A model generated the notes under the pieces. The model ran no database searches. It worked only from the letters and a program-made list of their open reading frames with translations, and had not been told where the DNA came from. Shown piece by piece: positions 1-6,468 of a stretch of 11,450 nucleotides of DNA (position 1 is its first letter; every line of letters starts with the position of its first letter). The stretch is taken from contig SWDL01000481.1 of the NCBI GenBank assembly GCA_005116795.1, positions 1-11,450 on the forward strand, given 5' to 3'. The DNA comes from Nitrospira sp. GTDB lineage: Bacteria; Nitrospirota; Nitrospiria; Nitrospirales; Nitrospiraceae. The translations under genes and the position numbers were made by a program.

Positions 1-352
1 TGGTTTTCTCCCATGCCGCATCGGCGGCGGCAAGTGCTGCAACCTCGGCCAGAAAGGCGGAACGGTCAGCCGGTGAGGGCGTGGTGAAGATCGCTTTGGA
101 AACATCTCCGATGCCCTGAACCACCATGCCCGATACGGGCAAAAGGTCTTCACCCAATTTCCCATTGGGGACTTGGGACTTACGGCGGAGGGACGGCTTT
201 TCGCCTGCGGGCTTCGGCTTTTCAATTTCAGGTGCTGGGGCAACGGCGACAGGTTCGGGAGCAACTGCCACCGGTTCGGGAACAATGATTTCCGGTTCCG
301 GAGACGCCATTTCTGGCTCGGCCAAAGGCAGTTCCGGCTCAGGGACAACCAT
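1..352 (-). CDS. Partial unidentified protein with a proline/glutamate-rich segment, cut by the left edge
   Basis: The minus strand is open from base 445 to the left edge of the window. I do not recognise the protein. It begins with an acidic, proline-rich stretch built on PEPE and VAPEPVAVAP units, encoded by repeated GGTTCGGG-type DNA (plus-strand view) near 252, 273 and 357. A basic patch (KPSLRRKSQ) follows, then a more ordinary segment with GMVVQGIGDVSK and an alanine-rich helix-like piece. Such Pro/Glu/Ala stretches usually act as flexible linkers. The first conventional start is ATG at 352-350, with no clear ribosome binding site. Upstream of it the same frame stays protein-like (DPPDEVLRVPRVADIHERP) to a TGA at 448-446, without ATG, GTG or TTG. 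The gene may therefore have lost its 5' end where the divergent ATPase begins. The plus-strand readings here are low-complexity Gly/Ser shadows. Confidence 0.5.
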   Translation of the reverse strand, partial: MVVPEPELPLAEPEMASPEPEIIVPEPVAVAPEPVAVAPAPEIEKPKPAGEKPSLRRKSQVPNGKLGEDLLPVSGMVVQGIGDVSKAIFTTPSPADRSAFLAEVAALAAADAAWEKT

Positions 353-415
353 GGCAGGTTCGGGCGCTGGGCGTTCGTGGATGTCAGCGACCCGTGGGAC
401 GCGCAGAACTTCATC

Positions 416-422
416 AGGAGGG
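416..422 (+). promoter_or_regulatory. Ribosome binding site of the OLD-like ATPase
   Basis: AGGAGGG lies about 10 bases before the ATG at 433. It decides the start in favour of 433 over the in-frame ATG at 394, whose extra 13 residues do not belong to the family. Proteins of this family begin almost directly with the first beta strand, as in MLTRLKIRNFKRF. Confidence 0.75.
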
Positions 423-432
423 TCGTAGCCAC

Positions 433-2166
433 ATGTTGACGCGACTCAAAATCAGAAACTTCAAACGCTTCGACGATGTGGACATTGAACTTGGAAAGGC
501 TGTTGTCCTGATCGGCCCCAATAATTCCGGAAAGACCACGGCATTGCAGGCGCTTGCCCTCTGGGACATCGGTCTAAGGCGGTGGAACGAAAAGCGCAAG
601 GGAAAGTCTTCTCCGGAGAAACGGCCGGGGGTCACCGTGAACCGGCGCGATCTGTTCTCCATTCCAGTCCCAAGTGCCAACCTCCTCTGGCGCGATCTCC
701 ACGTTCGCGATGTTCTGCAGCGCAAACAAAACGGGAAAGCTCGCCCAAAGACCGAGAATGTCCGCGTGGACATCATCGTGGACGGCGTCACCAACGATAC
801 GGCATGGTCCTGCGGCCTCGAGTTCGACTACGCAAATGAAGAGTCCTTTTATTGTAGACCGCTGCGAAATGGTAACGGCCCTGATCGTATGTCGGTCCCC
901 GAAGAAGCTGGAAGCGCGCGCGTTGCGTTCCTCCCCCCCATGTCCGGTCTGGCAGACAGGGAGTATTTCAAACAGCCGGGTGAGATCGGCGTGCTCATCG
1001 GCCAGGGTCAAACGGCCCAAGTCCTGCGCAACCTTTGTCATCAAATCTACAACAACAAGGATTCAGGGCATTGGGATGATTTGGTGAAGCACATCCGGAC
1101 CTTGTTCGGCGTGGATCTATTGGTTCCGCAGTATATCGCCGAGCGCAGCGAGATCACCATGGCTTACAAGGACGAGCGGGGAAACAAACTCGATTTGTCC
1201 TCCTCGGGCCGAGGTCTCCAGCAAACGCTTCTCTTGCTGGCCCACCTCTACGCGAACTCAGGGGCTGTCCTACTTCTGGATGAACCCGACGCACATCTGG
1301 AAATCCTTCGGCAGCGCGAAACGTATAACCTCCTCATTCGGGTGGCAGAACAGCAAGGCTCGCAAATCATTGCCGCCAGCCATTCCGAAGTCGTGCTCAA
1401 TGAGGCAGCCGACCGTGATGTTGTTGTCGCCTTTGTCGGCAATCCCCATCGAATTGACAATCGTAAATCCCAAGTTCTTAAAGCACTACGGGACATCGGG
1501 TTCGATCAGTATTACCAAGCAGAAGAAACTGGTTGGGTGCTGTATGTGGAGAACTCCACCGACCTGGCTATCCTCCAAATCTTCGCCAAGTCTCTCGATC
1601 ATGAAGCCAAGGATCATCTTGAACGTCCGTTTGTGAAATACGTCGAGACCAATCTTCCCCAGAAAGCTCGCGACCATTTCTTTGGTTTGCAGGAAGCTAA
1701 GAGTGATCTTGTGGGGATTGCCATCTTCGACCGCCTCGACAGTGAGCTTCAATCCGCCAATGGGCTCACCGAAACAATGGGGCGCCGCAAGGAAATCGAA
1801 AACTATTTCTGCATGGAAGAGGTATTGCTCGCCTACGCCAGACATGACTTGCCCGATGATCTGTTCGGGAGAGCCGAGAGTCAACAACGCGAGCAGGCGA
1901 TGCGCGAGGCCATCGCGGACGTAACGAAACTTCTCGAAATAGATGAGCTGGACCCATGGTCTCCTGATGTGAAAGCGAGCGATCATGTTTTTGATCGGGT
2001 TTTCCGGCTTTTCTTCAAGAAACTCAAGCTTCCGCTCCAATTGCGAAAATCCGAATATCACATCCTCGCTGGTCTAGTGCCGAAGGAAAAACTGGACGGG
2101 GAGATCAAGGAAAAGCTTGACGCCGTTGTCAAAGTGGCCAAAAAGGCAAAACCGAGGACGGAGTAA
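433..2166 (+). CDS. OLD-like AAA ATPase with C-terminal TOPRIM-like domain (candidate defence protein)
   Basis: This is a 577-residue ATPase of the SMC/ABC-related AAA_15/AAA_21 type seen in OLD nucleases and in anti-phage ATPases. The N-terminal strand LTRLKIRNFKRF leads to Walker A GPNNSGKTT (28-36). The second half has an ABC-signature-like SSSGRG (256-261), Walker B LLLDEP (280-285) and a switch histidine in ASHS (H317). From about residue 367 it looks TOPRIM-like: a glutamate in LYVENSTDLAIL (E373), a DxxD in IAIFDRLD (D433, D436) and RRKEIENYF (451-459). In OLD proteins the TOPRIM domain binds metal and cuts DNA. Here the usual Gly after the first Glu is Asn and DxD is DxxD, so nuclease activity is uncertain. 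No UvrD-like (Gabija) or HNH (Septu) partner gene follows. The next gene is a type III R-M methylase remnant starting 4 bases after the stop, which suggests a former shared operon. GC looks lower than in the operons to the right, consistent with transfer. Confidence 0.85.
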   Translation: MLTRLKIRNFKRFDDVDIELGKAVVLIGPNNSGKTTALQALALWDIGLRRWNEKRKGKSSPEKRPGVTVNRRDLFSIPVPSANLLWRDLHVRDVLQRKQNGKARPKTENVRVDIIVDGVTNDTAWSCGLEFDYANEESFYCRPLRNGNGPDRMSVPEEAGSARVAFLPPMSGLADREYFKQPGEIGVLIGQGQTAQVLRNLCHQIYNNKDSGHWDDLVKHIRTLFGVDLLVPQYIAERSEITMAYKDERGNKLDLSSSGRGLQQTLLLLAHLYANSGAVLLLDEPDAHLEILRQRETYNLLIRVAEQQGSQIIAASHSEVVLNEAADRDVVVAFVGNPHRIDNRKSQVLKALRDIGFDQYYQAEETGWVLYVENSTDLAILQIFAKSLDHEAKDHLERPFVKYVETNLPQKARDHFFGLQEAKSDLVGIAIFDRLDSELQSANGLTETMGRRKEIENYFCMEEVLLAYARHDLPDDLFGRAESQQREQAMREAIADVTKLLEIDELDPWSPDVKASDHVFDRVFRLFFKKLKLPLQLRKSEYHILAGLVPKEKLDGEIKEKLDAVVKVAKKAKPRTE

Positions 2167-2170
2167 TCCG

Positions 2171-2333
2171 ATGGCGCGAGCGAAAAAACAATCTGCCACC
2201 CCGGTCGAATCCATCAAACACAAAGATAAGCGGGCCAACATCCCCACGGAGGAGTTGCGCGACTCCGTAGCCGAGGATTGAGAAGGGCATCAACCACTAC
2301 GGCAACGAAGGGCTGAAGGTGTTCGAGGTGTGA
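2171..2333 (+). pseudogene. mod: Collapsed type III restriction-modification methylase (Mod) remnant
   Basis: An ATG four bases after the ATPase stop, with GGACGGAG just before it, opens 36 codons (MARAKKQSATPVESIKHKDK and onward through RANIPTEELRDSVAED), then TGA at 2279-2281. VESIKHKDKRANIPTEELRD is very like the N-terminus of type III adenine-specific DNA methyltransferases, proteins of many hundred residues. None of the catalytic motifs (DPPY, FxGxG) is present. Directly after, in a different frame, 2277-2333 reads IEKGINHYGNEGLKVFEV and stops. This could be the C-terminal tail of the same gene after a large internal deletion that also changed frame. The N-terminal match is a confident recognition from memory of the family; assigning the tail to the same gene is inference. 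Confidence 0.75.
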
Positions 2334-2355
2334 AGCAGGAAAAGGAGAACGACTC

Positions 2356-2525
2356 ATGGCAATGAACGTTGAAATCAAAGACAACAAACTCTGCATCGGA
2401 ATTAACTTGAAGACCCCAGCGCCATCGGCATCCGGTAAAACCCTGGTGGTAGCCGGCAGCGGGGGAATACCGTGACCACCGCCTAAGTGGACGGGAAGCC
2501 TGTCACGATCGGGCTGAATGCGTAG
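2356..2525 (+). pseudogene. Degraded small conserved-looking protein (frameshift plus nonsense)
   Basis: A good ribosome binding site (AAAGGAG, 2341-2347) precedes ATG 2356. The ORF reads MAMNVEIKDNKLCIGINLKT, continues PAPSASGKTLVVAGSGG, and stops at TGA 2473-2475 after 39 codons. Moving by one base in the G-run near 2461-2465 restores a sensible continuation, GNTVTTA, then a TAA at 2484-2486, then VDGKPVTIGLNA and TAG at 2523-2525. The composite of about 56 residues resembles a small uncharacterised bacterial protein family with an SASGKTLVVAS...G...TT..DGKPV..GLNAY core, recalled without a search. Two independent lesions argue for real decay rather than a single sequencing error. Its function is unknown. 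It sits where the middle of a type III R-M operon would be, between the methylase remnant and a missing restriction gene. Confidence 0.6.
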
Positions 2526-2526
2526 A

Positions 2527-3360
2527 TCAAACCCTGCCCCCCGGCTTACGCGCTCTGGCGGCTTTCTTTTTCGCAGGTTTGGTCGTGGGCTTTTGCCTGA
2601 TGGTGCGCGCCGCCTTCTTCTTCGCCGCCTTCTTCTTAAGGGGTTCGGTGATTTCCGCCATCTCGATGCCGAAGACATCGGCCAGTTCCGTGTCTTTGAG
2701 TACCCTGCCGGGTTGAGGCGCGTGACTCGACATGGGCAAGCCTTTCCCGGCTTTGGCGATGAGGTCCTTTTCGTCCACTTTGCGTAGCGTGAACAGCAGT
2801 TGCGGTGTTTCGTCGAGACGCGCGCCGATGCCGTAGAGTACCGCAGCGACGTGTTTGCACATGGAGGCCCAGTCCGGGCAGGAGCAGGTGAAGTTGATGT
2901 CTTTGGGGACGGGAAACAGGCCGGCGCCCGGCCGGCAGATACGCTCCATGACGTGTTCGGAGAAGCGCCCCTGCAACAGTTCGACCAGTGAATCGATTGC
3001 GCCCGAGCAGTCCTTGCAGACGGCGTTCCAGTGCGCCGGTGGCGCCGCCGCGACCGTGACTTCAACCCGGTAACGTCGTGACCCCATGACCAGCGCTTTG
3101 ACCACGCCGCCGACAATGTGCAGGTCAAGCACCGCGCGGTTCCGCACATAACTGCGCCCGCGCGGCAAGCGGTTGGCGTAATCGCTATAGCGTTCGATGT
3201 TTCGGCACCAGGCCTTGCCCCAGAACGTCGTGGCGATGGCGCGCCCGGCGAGGACGACGGGTGTCAGGGCCGCGCCTTTTTTCTGCGATTTAGCAAGCTC
3301 GCGTTCGGCGTTGCGTTTGCGCTCGGCGACGGACACGTAGGGTTTCCAATCATAAAACAT
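2527..3360 (-). CDS. SWIM zinc-finger protein paired with SNF2 helicase
   Basis: This 277-residue protein carries a SWIM zinc finger of the form CxCx6CxH at C159, C161, C168 and H170 (TCSCPDWASMCKH). SWIM fingers bind DNA or protein. The N-terminal part holds FWGKAWCRNIERYSDYANRL followed by PRGRSYVRN (46-74), typical of bacterial SWIM proteins encoded beside SNF2 helicases, as with ywqA/ywqB of Bacillus. The C-terminus from about 242 is a lysine/alanine/proline-rich tail (KKKAAKKKAAR, PAKKKAARARK), probably disordered and nucleic-acid binding. The gene starts five bases after the helicase stop, with an AGGAGG site placed in the last helicase codons, so the two are co-transcribed and probably translationally coupled. 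It likely acts with the helicase on chromosomal DNA or nucleoprotein; the process is not established. Confidence 0.85.
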   Translation of the reverse strand: MFYDWKPYVSVAERKRNAERELAKSQKKGAALTPVVLAGRAIATTFWGKAWCRNIERYSDYANRLPRGRSYVRNRAVLDLHIVGGVVKALVMGSRRYRVEVTVAAAPPAHWNAVCKDCSGAIDSLVELLQGRFSEHVMERICRPGAGLFPVPKDINFTCSCPDWASMCKHVAAVLYGIGARLDETPQLLFTLRKVDEKDLIAKAGKGLPMSSHAPQPGRVLKDTELADVFGIEMAEITEPLKKKAAKKKAARTIRQKPTTKPAKKKAARARKPGGRV

Positions 3361-3365
3361 CTTGG

Positions 3366-6143
3366 TTATTCCTCCTGCAACGCGGCGTGAACATCAAGCG
3401 CGACGAGCTTGAGCAGTTCGTCGTCCTTCATCTCCGTGAGCAGCATGTCGGCGCCGCCTTCCAAGACATCGTTCGACAGTTGTTGCTTGGATTCGATCAA
3501 CGCGTCTATTTTCTCTTCAATGGTGCCCCGACACACAAATTTATGCACCATCACGTGTTTGCTCTGGCCGATGCGAAACGCGCGGTCGGTGGCCTGCTGT
3601 TCCACTGCGGGATTCCACCAGCGGTCGAAGTGGACGACGTGTGTCGCGGCGGTCAGATTCAGCCCCGCGCCGCCCGCCTTGAGCGAGAGCACAAAGAACG
3701 GAACCCGCTCGTCGTCCTGAAAGTCCCGCACGAGTTGCCGGCGTTGCTTGACTGCGGTTCCTCCGTGCAGCACCAAGCCGGGACGCCCGAAGACCGATCC
3801 CAAAAAACCGGCGACAGGCGCCGTCGTCTCACGAAACTGCGTGAACACCAGCACTTTCTCCTGCCGGGCGGCGATGACTTCGGCGATCTCACGCAGCCGC
3901 GCAAATTTGCCGCTATCGGCCTCATGCCAGGCGCCGTCGCCCAACCACTGTGACGGATGATTACAGATTTGTTTGAAGCGCATCAGGAACGCCAGGATTG
4001 CGCCTCTGCGTGTGATGCCTTTGGCGTGTTCTAATTGCGCGGCGAGGTCCTGCACCGCGTGCTGATAGAGCGCGGCCTGCTTCCGGCTCAAACGGCAGAA
4101 CGCCTTTAATTCGGTCTTGTCGGGAAGATCGGCGATGACCGACTTGTCGGTCTTCAATCGCCGCAAGATGTACGGGCGTATCAGTTCACGGAGCGGCGCG
4201 TAGGGGTGATGGGGGCGCTCGGCTAAGCGTTTGGTGAAATCGGCGAACTCCCTGTTGGAGCCGAGCAGTCCGGGATTGATGAAATCGAAAATCGACCACA
4301 AATCCGTGAGCCGGTTTTCGACGGGTGTGCCCGTCAGCGCGATACGTGTCCCGGCATTGAGTGTTTTGACGGCGCGTGTCTGTTTCGCATCGGGGTTCTT
4401 GATCGCTTGCGCTTCGTCCAGAATCGCCAGATGCCAGCGGGTATCGGTCATCCAGGGCAGGCGCAACAGCGAGCCGTAGCTGGTGATGACCACATCCACG
4501 CCCGCGAGTTGTTGCGGGTTGATCGCTTTCAATTCGGCTGCCGACATCGCCGAAGGATGCACCACCCGCGCGTTCAAAGTCGGCGCAAAGCGTGTGATTT
4601 CATCGGCCCAGTTTGCCAACAGCGATGCCGGCGCGATCAGGATGCTCGTCTGCGGTTGTATGCCGGGTTGACGTTGCCCGCGCAACACCAGCAGCAGAGC
4701 CAGCACCTGAATGGTCTTGCCCAAGCCCATGTCATCGGCAAGACAAGCGCCCAAACCCAGGTGGTGCAGAACATACAGCCACCGCACCCCCGCCTTCTGA
4801 TAGGGGCGAAGCTCGGCATGTAGTGCGCTGCCCGGCTCGATGCGCGCCAATCCTTCCGGGCTGCGTAGCCCGGCAAGTGTTTCGGCCAGCCACGGCCCCG
4901 CCACGATGCTCGACCAGTCGGAATCGGCGAGAGGCGCGACGTCTTGGCCGACATGCGCGCCGGCCAGCATGCGCATCGCCTCGGCAAAAGAGACGCCGCC
5001 CTGTGCCGCTGCGCGTTCGGCTTGCCGATAGCGGGCAAGCATGTCGCTGAGTTTCTCCCGATCAACTTCGACCCAGCGACCACGTACCAGCGCAAGACCG
5101 TCCGATCCTGCCAGTAATCCGGACAGTTCATCGTCGGTCAACGGCTCGCCGTCCAGCGTCACTCCCACCTGAAAATCAAGCAGCGCATCTTTGCCGAATA
5201 CGCCCGGTGTGGCGCTGCCCACGGTGGCGCGTATTTGGGGACGCGGCGGACGGCCTGCCTTCCAGGCGCCGGGCACGCGCAGCACCACGCCGGCGGCTTC
5301 GAGATGCGGGATGTCGGAGAGAAGCTGAAGCGCCTCCGCCGGTGTCCAGCGCAACGGGTGATAAATGTCGCCCTCCGCCACCATGGTCTTGAGCCAGGCG
5401 CACTGCTGCGCCGCCCGCTGCACCGGCAATAACAGCGACAGCAGTCGCTCCTTGTCGGCGGCGCCGGCGTACTCGCGCAGCGCCTGCCCCAGCGGTACAT
5501 GCTGGGCCTTGGCGTGCGCCGATAACCGCGTGCTGTACGTCGCCAAAAACGCAAACGGCGCGTCGGTGTCCTTGCGGTTTTCAGCGAGATTGAAATGGAC
5601 ACGTCCGACCAGATTCCAGGCAGGATTGTGCGCGTTGAGAAATTCCTGAGTCGTCAGGCCGGACTCGATGAGTTCAGCATGCCATGCGGCGGCGATCTCT
5701 TGCCATAACGAGCGCAGCACGGACGCCGTCAGATACTCCGCGCCGGTCATCGGCGGCGCGGCGGCGGCGATGGCTTCAAGCTCCTCGGCAGGGGGTGGTG
5801 GAATCGCCGGGTCGGCGTTTGATGTGTCGGACTCAGGATCGGCTGCAGCGCTCGATCGCGCGCAGACGGCCGCGACATAACGAGCGCCGAATGCACGCCA
5901 GTAGCCGAATACCGGAGGCATTGCGATGCCGGCTTCGCCTGCGCCAAGCCGCACTAATCCGTGACCGCTGCCGCGTGAAAAGGACTGTTGCAGCCGGCGC
6001 GCAAGATCAGGCATCAGCGAGCAGGCGCCGGTCTCGTCGGTCGCCAACAGCAACCGCCCATGCGGCGTCAGTATCGGCGCCAGGGCGCTTGCCGCCGTAC
6101 CCTGCGTATCAACCAAGTTCTGATCAATGGACCTGCGCTTCAT
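3366..6143 (-). CDS. SNF2-family DNA helicase/translocase
   Basis: This 925-residue protein is a full-length bacterial SNF2 (superfamily 2) ATPase, expected to translocate on double-stranded DNA and remodel bound proteins rather than unwind strands. The N-terminal third contains the SNF2-associated region (DUF3670-like, about 270-400). The motor shows the Q-motif region LRPYQKAGVRWL (445-456), motif I DDMGLGKT (470-477), motif II DEAQ (576-579), motif III TGTPVENRL (604-612), and in helicase lobe 2 the segments LSLKAGGAGLNL (819-830) and QQATDRAFRIGQ (849-860). All key residues are present. Residues 95-135 form an Ala/Pro-rich linker. The start is ATG 6143, with AGGAG 10 bases upstream on the minus strand. 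It is first in an operon with the SWIM protein. A weak promoter-like pair (TTGCCC, 17 bases, TAACTT on the minus strand, 6234-6206) could drive it, but the evidence is thin. Confidence 0.93.
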   Translation of the reverse strand: MKRRSIDQNLVDTQGTAASALAPILTPHGRLLLATDETGACSLMPDLARRLQQSFSRGSGHGLVRLGAGEAGIAMPPVFGYWRAFGARYVAAVCARSSAAADPESDTSNADPAIPPPPAEELEAIAAAAPPMTGAEYLTASVLRSLWQEIAAAWHAELIESGLTTQEFLNAHNPAWNLVGRVHFNLAENRKDTDAPFAFLATYSTRLSAHAKAQHVPLGQALREYAGAADKERLLSLLLPVQRAAQQCAWLKTMVAEGDIYHPLRWTPAEALQLLSDIPHLEAAGVVLRVPGAWKAGRPPRPQIRATVGSATPGVFGKDALLDFQVGVTLDGEPLTDDELSGLLAGSDGLALVRGRWVEVDREKLSDMLARYRQAERAAAQGGVSFAEAMRMLAGAHVGQDVAPLADSDWSSIVAGPWLAETLAGLRSPEGLARIEPGSALHAELRPYQKAGVRWLYVLHHLGLGACLADDMGLGKTIQVLALLLVLRGQRQPGIQPQTSILIAPASLLANWADEITRFAPTLNARVVHPSAMSAAELKAINPQQLAGVDVVITSYGSLLRLPWMTDTRWHLAILDEAQAIKNPDAKQTRAVKTLNAGTRIALTGTPVENRLTDLWSIFDFINPGLLGSNREFADFTKRLAERPHHPYAPLRELIRPYILRRLKTDKSVIADLPDKTELKAFCRLSRKQAALYQHAVQDLAAQLEHAKGITRRGAILAFLMRFKQICNHPSQWLGDGAWHEADSGKFARLREIAEVIAARQEKVLVFTQFRETTAPVAGFLGSVFGRPGLVLHGGTAVKQRRQLVRDFQDDERVPFFVLSLKAGGAGLNLTAATHVVHFDRWWNPAVEQQATDRAFRIGQSKHVMVHKFVCRGTIEEKIDALIESKQQLSNDVLEGGADMLLTEMKDDELLKLVALDVHAALQEE
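3371..3376 (-). promoter_or_regulatory. Ribosome binding site of the SWIM gene inside the helicase 3' end
   Basis: AGGAGG on the minus strand, 10 bases before the ATG at 3360-3358, overlaps the last codons of the helicase (…QEE, stop at 3368-3366). This supports the SWIM start and coupling of the two genes. Confidence 0.8.
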
Positions 6144-6170
6144 CCTGCCTGAACTCCTGGGCGACGAAAC

Positions 6171-6205
6171 GGTGTCAGGCGCCTGGAAGAAGGGCGCCTG
6201 ACACC
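6171..6205. repeat. Perfect 13-bp inverted repeat (REP-like hairpin)
   Basis: GGTGTCAGGCGCC (6171-6183) is repeated as its exact complement at 6193-6205 around a 9-base loop TGGAAGAAG. It lies 27 bases upstream of the helicase start, between divergent operons, and has no T-run on either side, so a terminator role is unlikely. GTGTCAGGC/GCCTGACAC hairpins resemble dispersed REP-type repeats mobilised by Y1 (RAYT) transposases; that is inference. If the helicase is transcribed from nearby, the hairpin would sit at the 5' end of its mRNA. Confidence 0.7.
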
Positions 6206-6282
6206 AAGTTAGACCAATTTTGCGTCGCGGGCAATCGATGCGAGGCGGCGACGGCCTGGTACTGATTCGCCCCGTCCGCCCC

Positions 6283-6311
6283 TTGACGATCAGTCCGGCC
6301 CTCGCTAATAT
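6283..6311 (+). promoter_or_regulatory. Sigma70-type promoter of the ABC transporter operon
   Basis: TTGACG (6283-6288) and TAATAT (6306-6311) are separated by exactly 17 bases. The -35 matches the consensus at 5 of 6 positions. It is in a gene-free stretch and points at the ABC operon. Transcription would begin near 6318, giving a leader of about 147 bases. The leader starts with an 8-bp inverted repeat (CATCGGCG 6321-6328 and CGCCGATG 6344-6351), followed by a tandem GACAATAC repeat (6351-6366). Confidence 0.65.
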
Positions 6312-6348
6312 CGCTCATCACATCGGCGATCTTTCGCTCAGCCCGCCG

Positions 6349-6468
6349 ATGACAATACGACAATACGTGGTTGAGCCCGTCCTCTTGCCTGAGCGAACCA
6401 CCCGCCTGATAGGCCGGTCGTTGAATTCCTCAGCCGAGGCATCGCAGAGGTTCGCACTCGCTTCATGA
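6349..6468 (+). CDS. Possible 39-codon leader ORF coupled to the ABC ATPase gene
   Basis: An ATG at 6349-6351 inside the predicted mRNA leader opens a 39-codon frame (MTIRQYVVEPVLLPERTTRL…). It ends at TGA 6466-6468, sharing an ATGA overlap with the ATPase start at 6465. The ATPase gene itself has only a distant AGAGG (6446-6450), so translation arriving through the leader ORF could help its initiation. The frame has no recognisable domain and no strong ribosome binding site of its own. The ATG lies in the right arm of the leader hairpin, which could hide it. The frame is also open further upstream to an ATG at 6220, before the promoter. It may be chance. Confidence 0.3.
   Translation: MTIRQYVVEPVLLPERTTRLIGRSLNSSAEASQRFALAS

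Noticed and set aside
126..439. Plus-strand ORFs rich in Gly/Ser/Thr or Arg/Phe
   Set aside because: They are low-complexity shadows of the Pro/Glu repeat encoded on the minus strand and resemble no known domain.
1486..2061. 191-codon minus-strand ORF opposite the ATPase C-terminal half
   Set aside because: It is antisense to a frame with strong family motifs (TOPRIM-like blocks) and has no recognisable features of its own.
433..2525. A complete Gabija, Septu or type III R-M system
   Set aside because: No UvrD-like helicase, HNH nuclease or Res subunit is present in the window, and Mod is reduced to fragments.
2214..3149. 311-codon minus-strand ORF overlapping the SWIM gene
   Set aside because: It is an alternate frame of the SWIM gene, highly Arg/Ser/Pro-rich, while the other frame has an exact SWIM motif and a good ribosome binding site.
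6171..6205. Rho-independent terminator
   Set aside because: The stem is not followed by a T-run on either strand, and it lies upstream of both flanking operons rather than after a gene.
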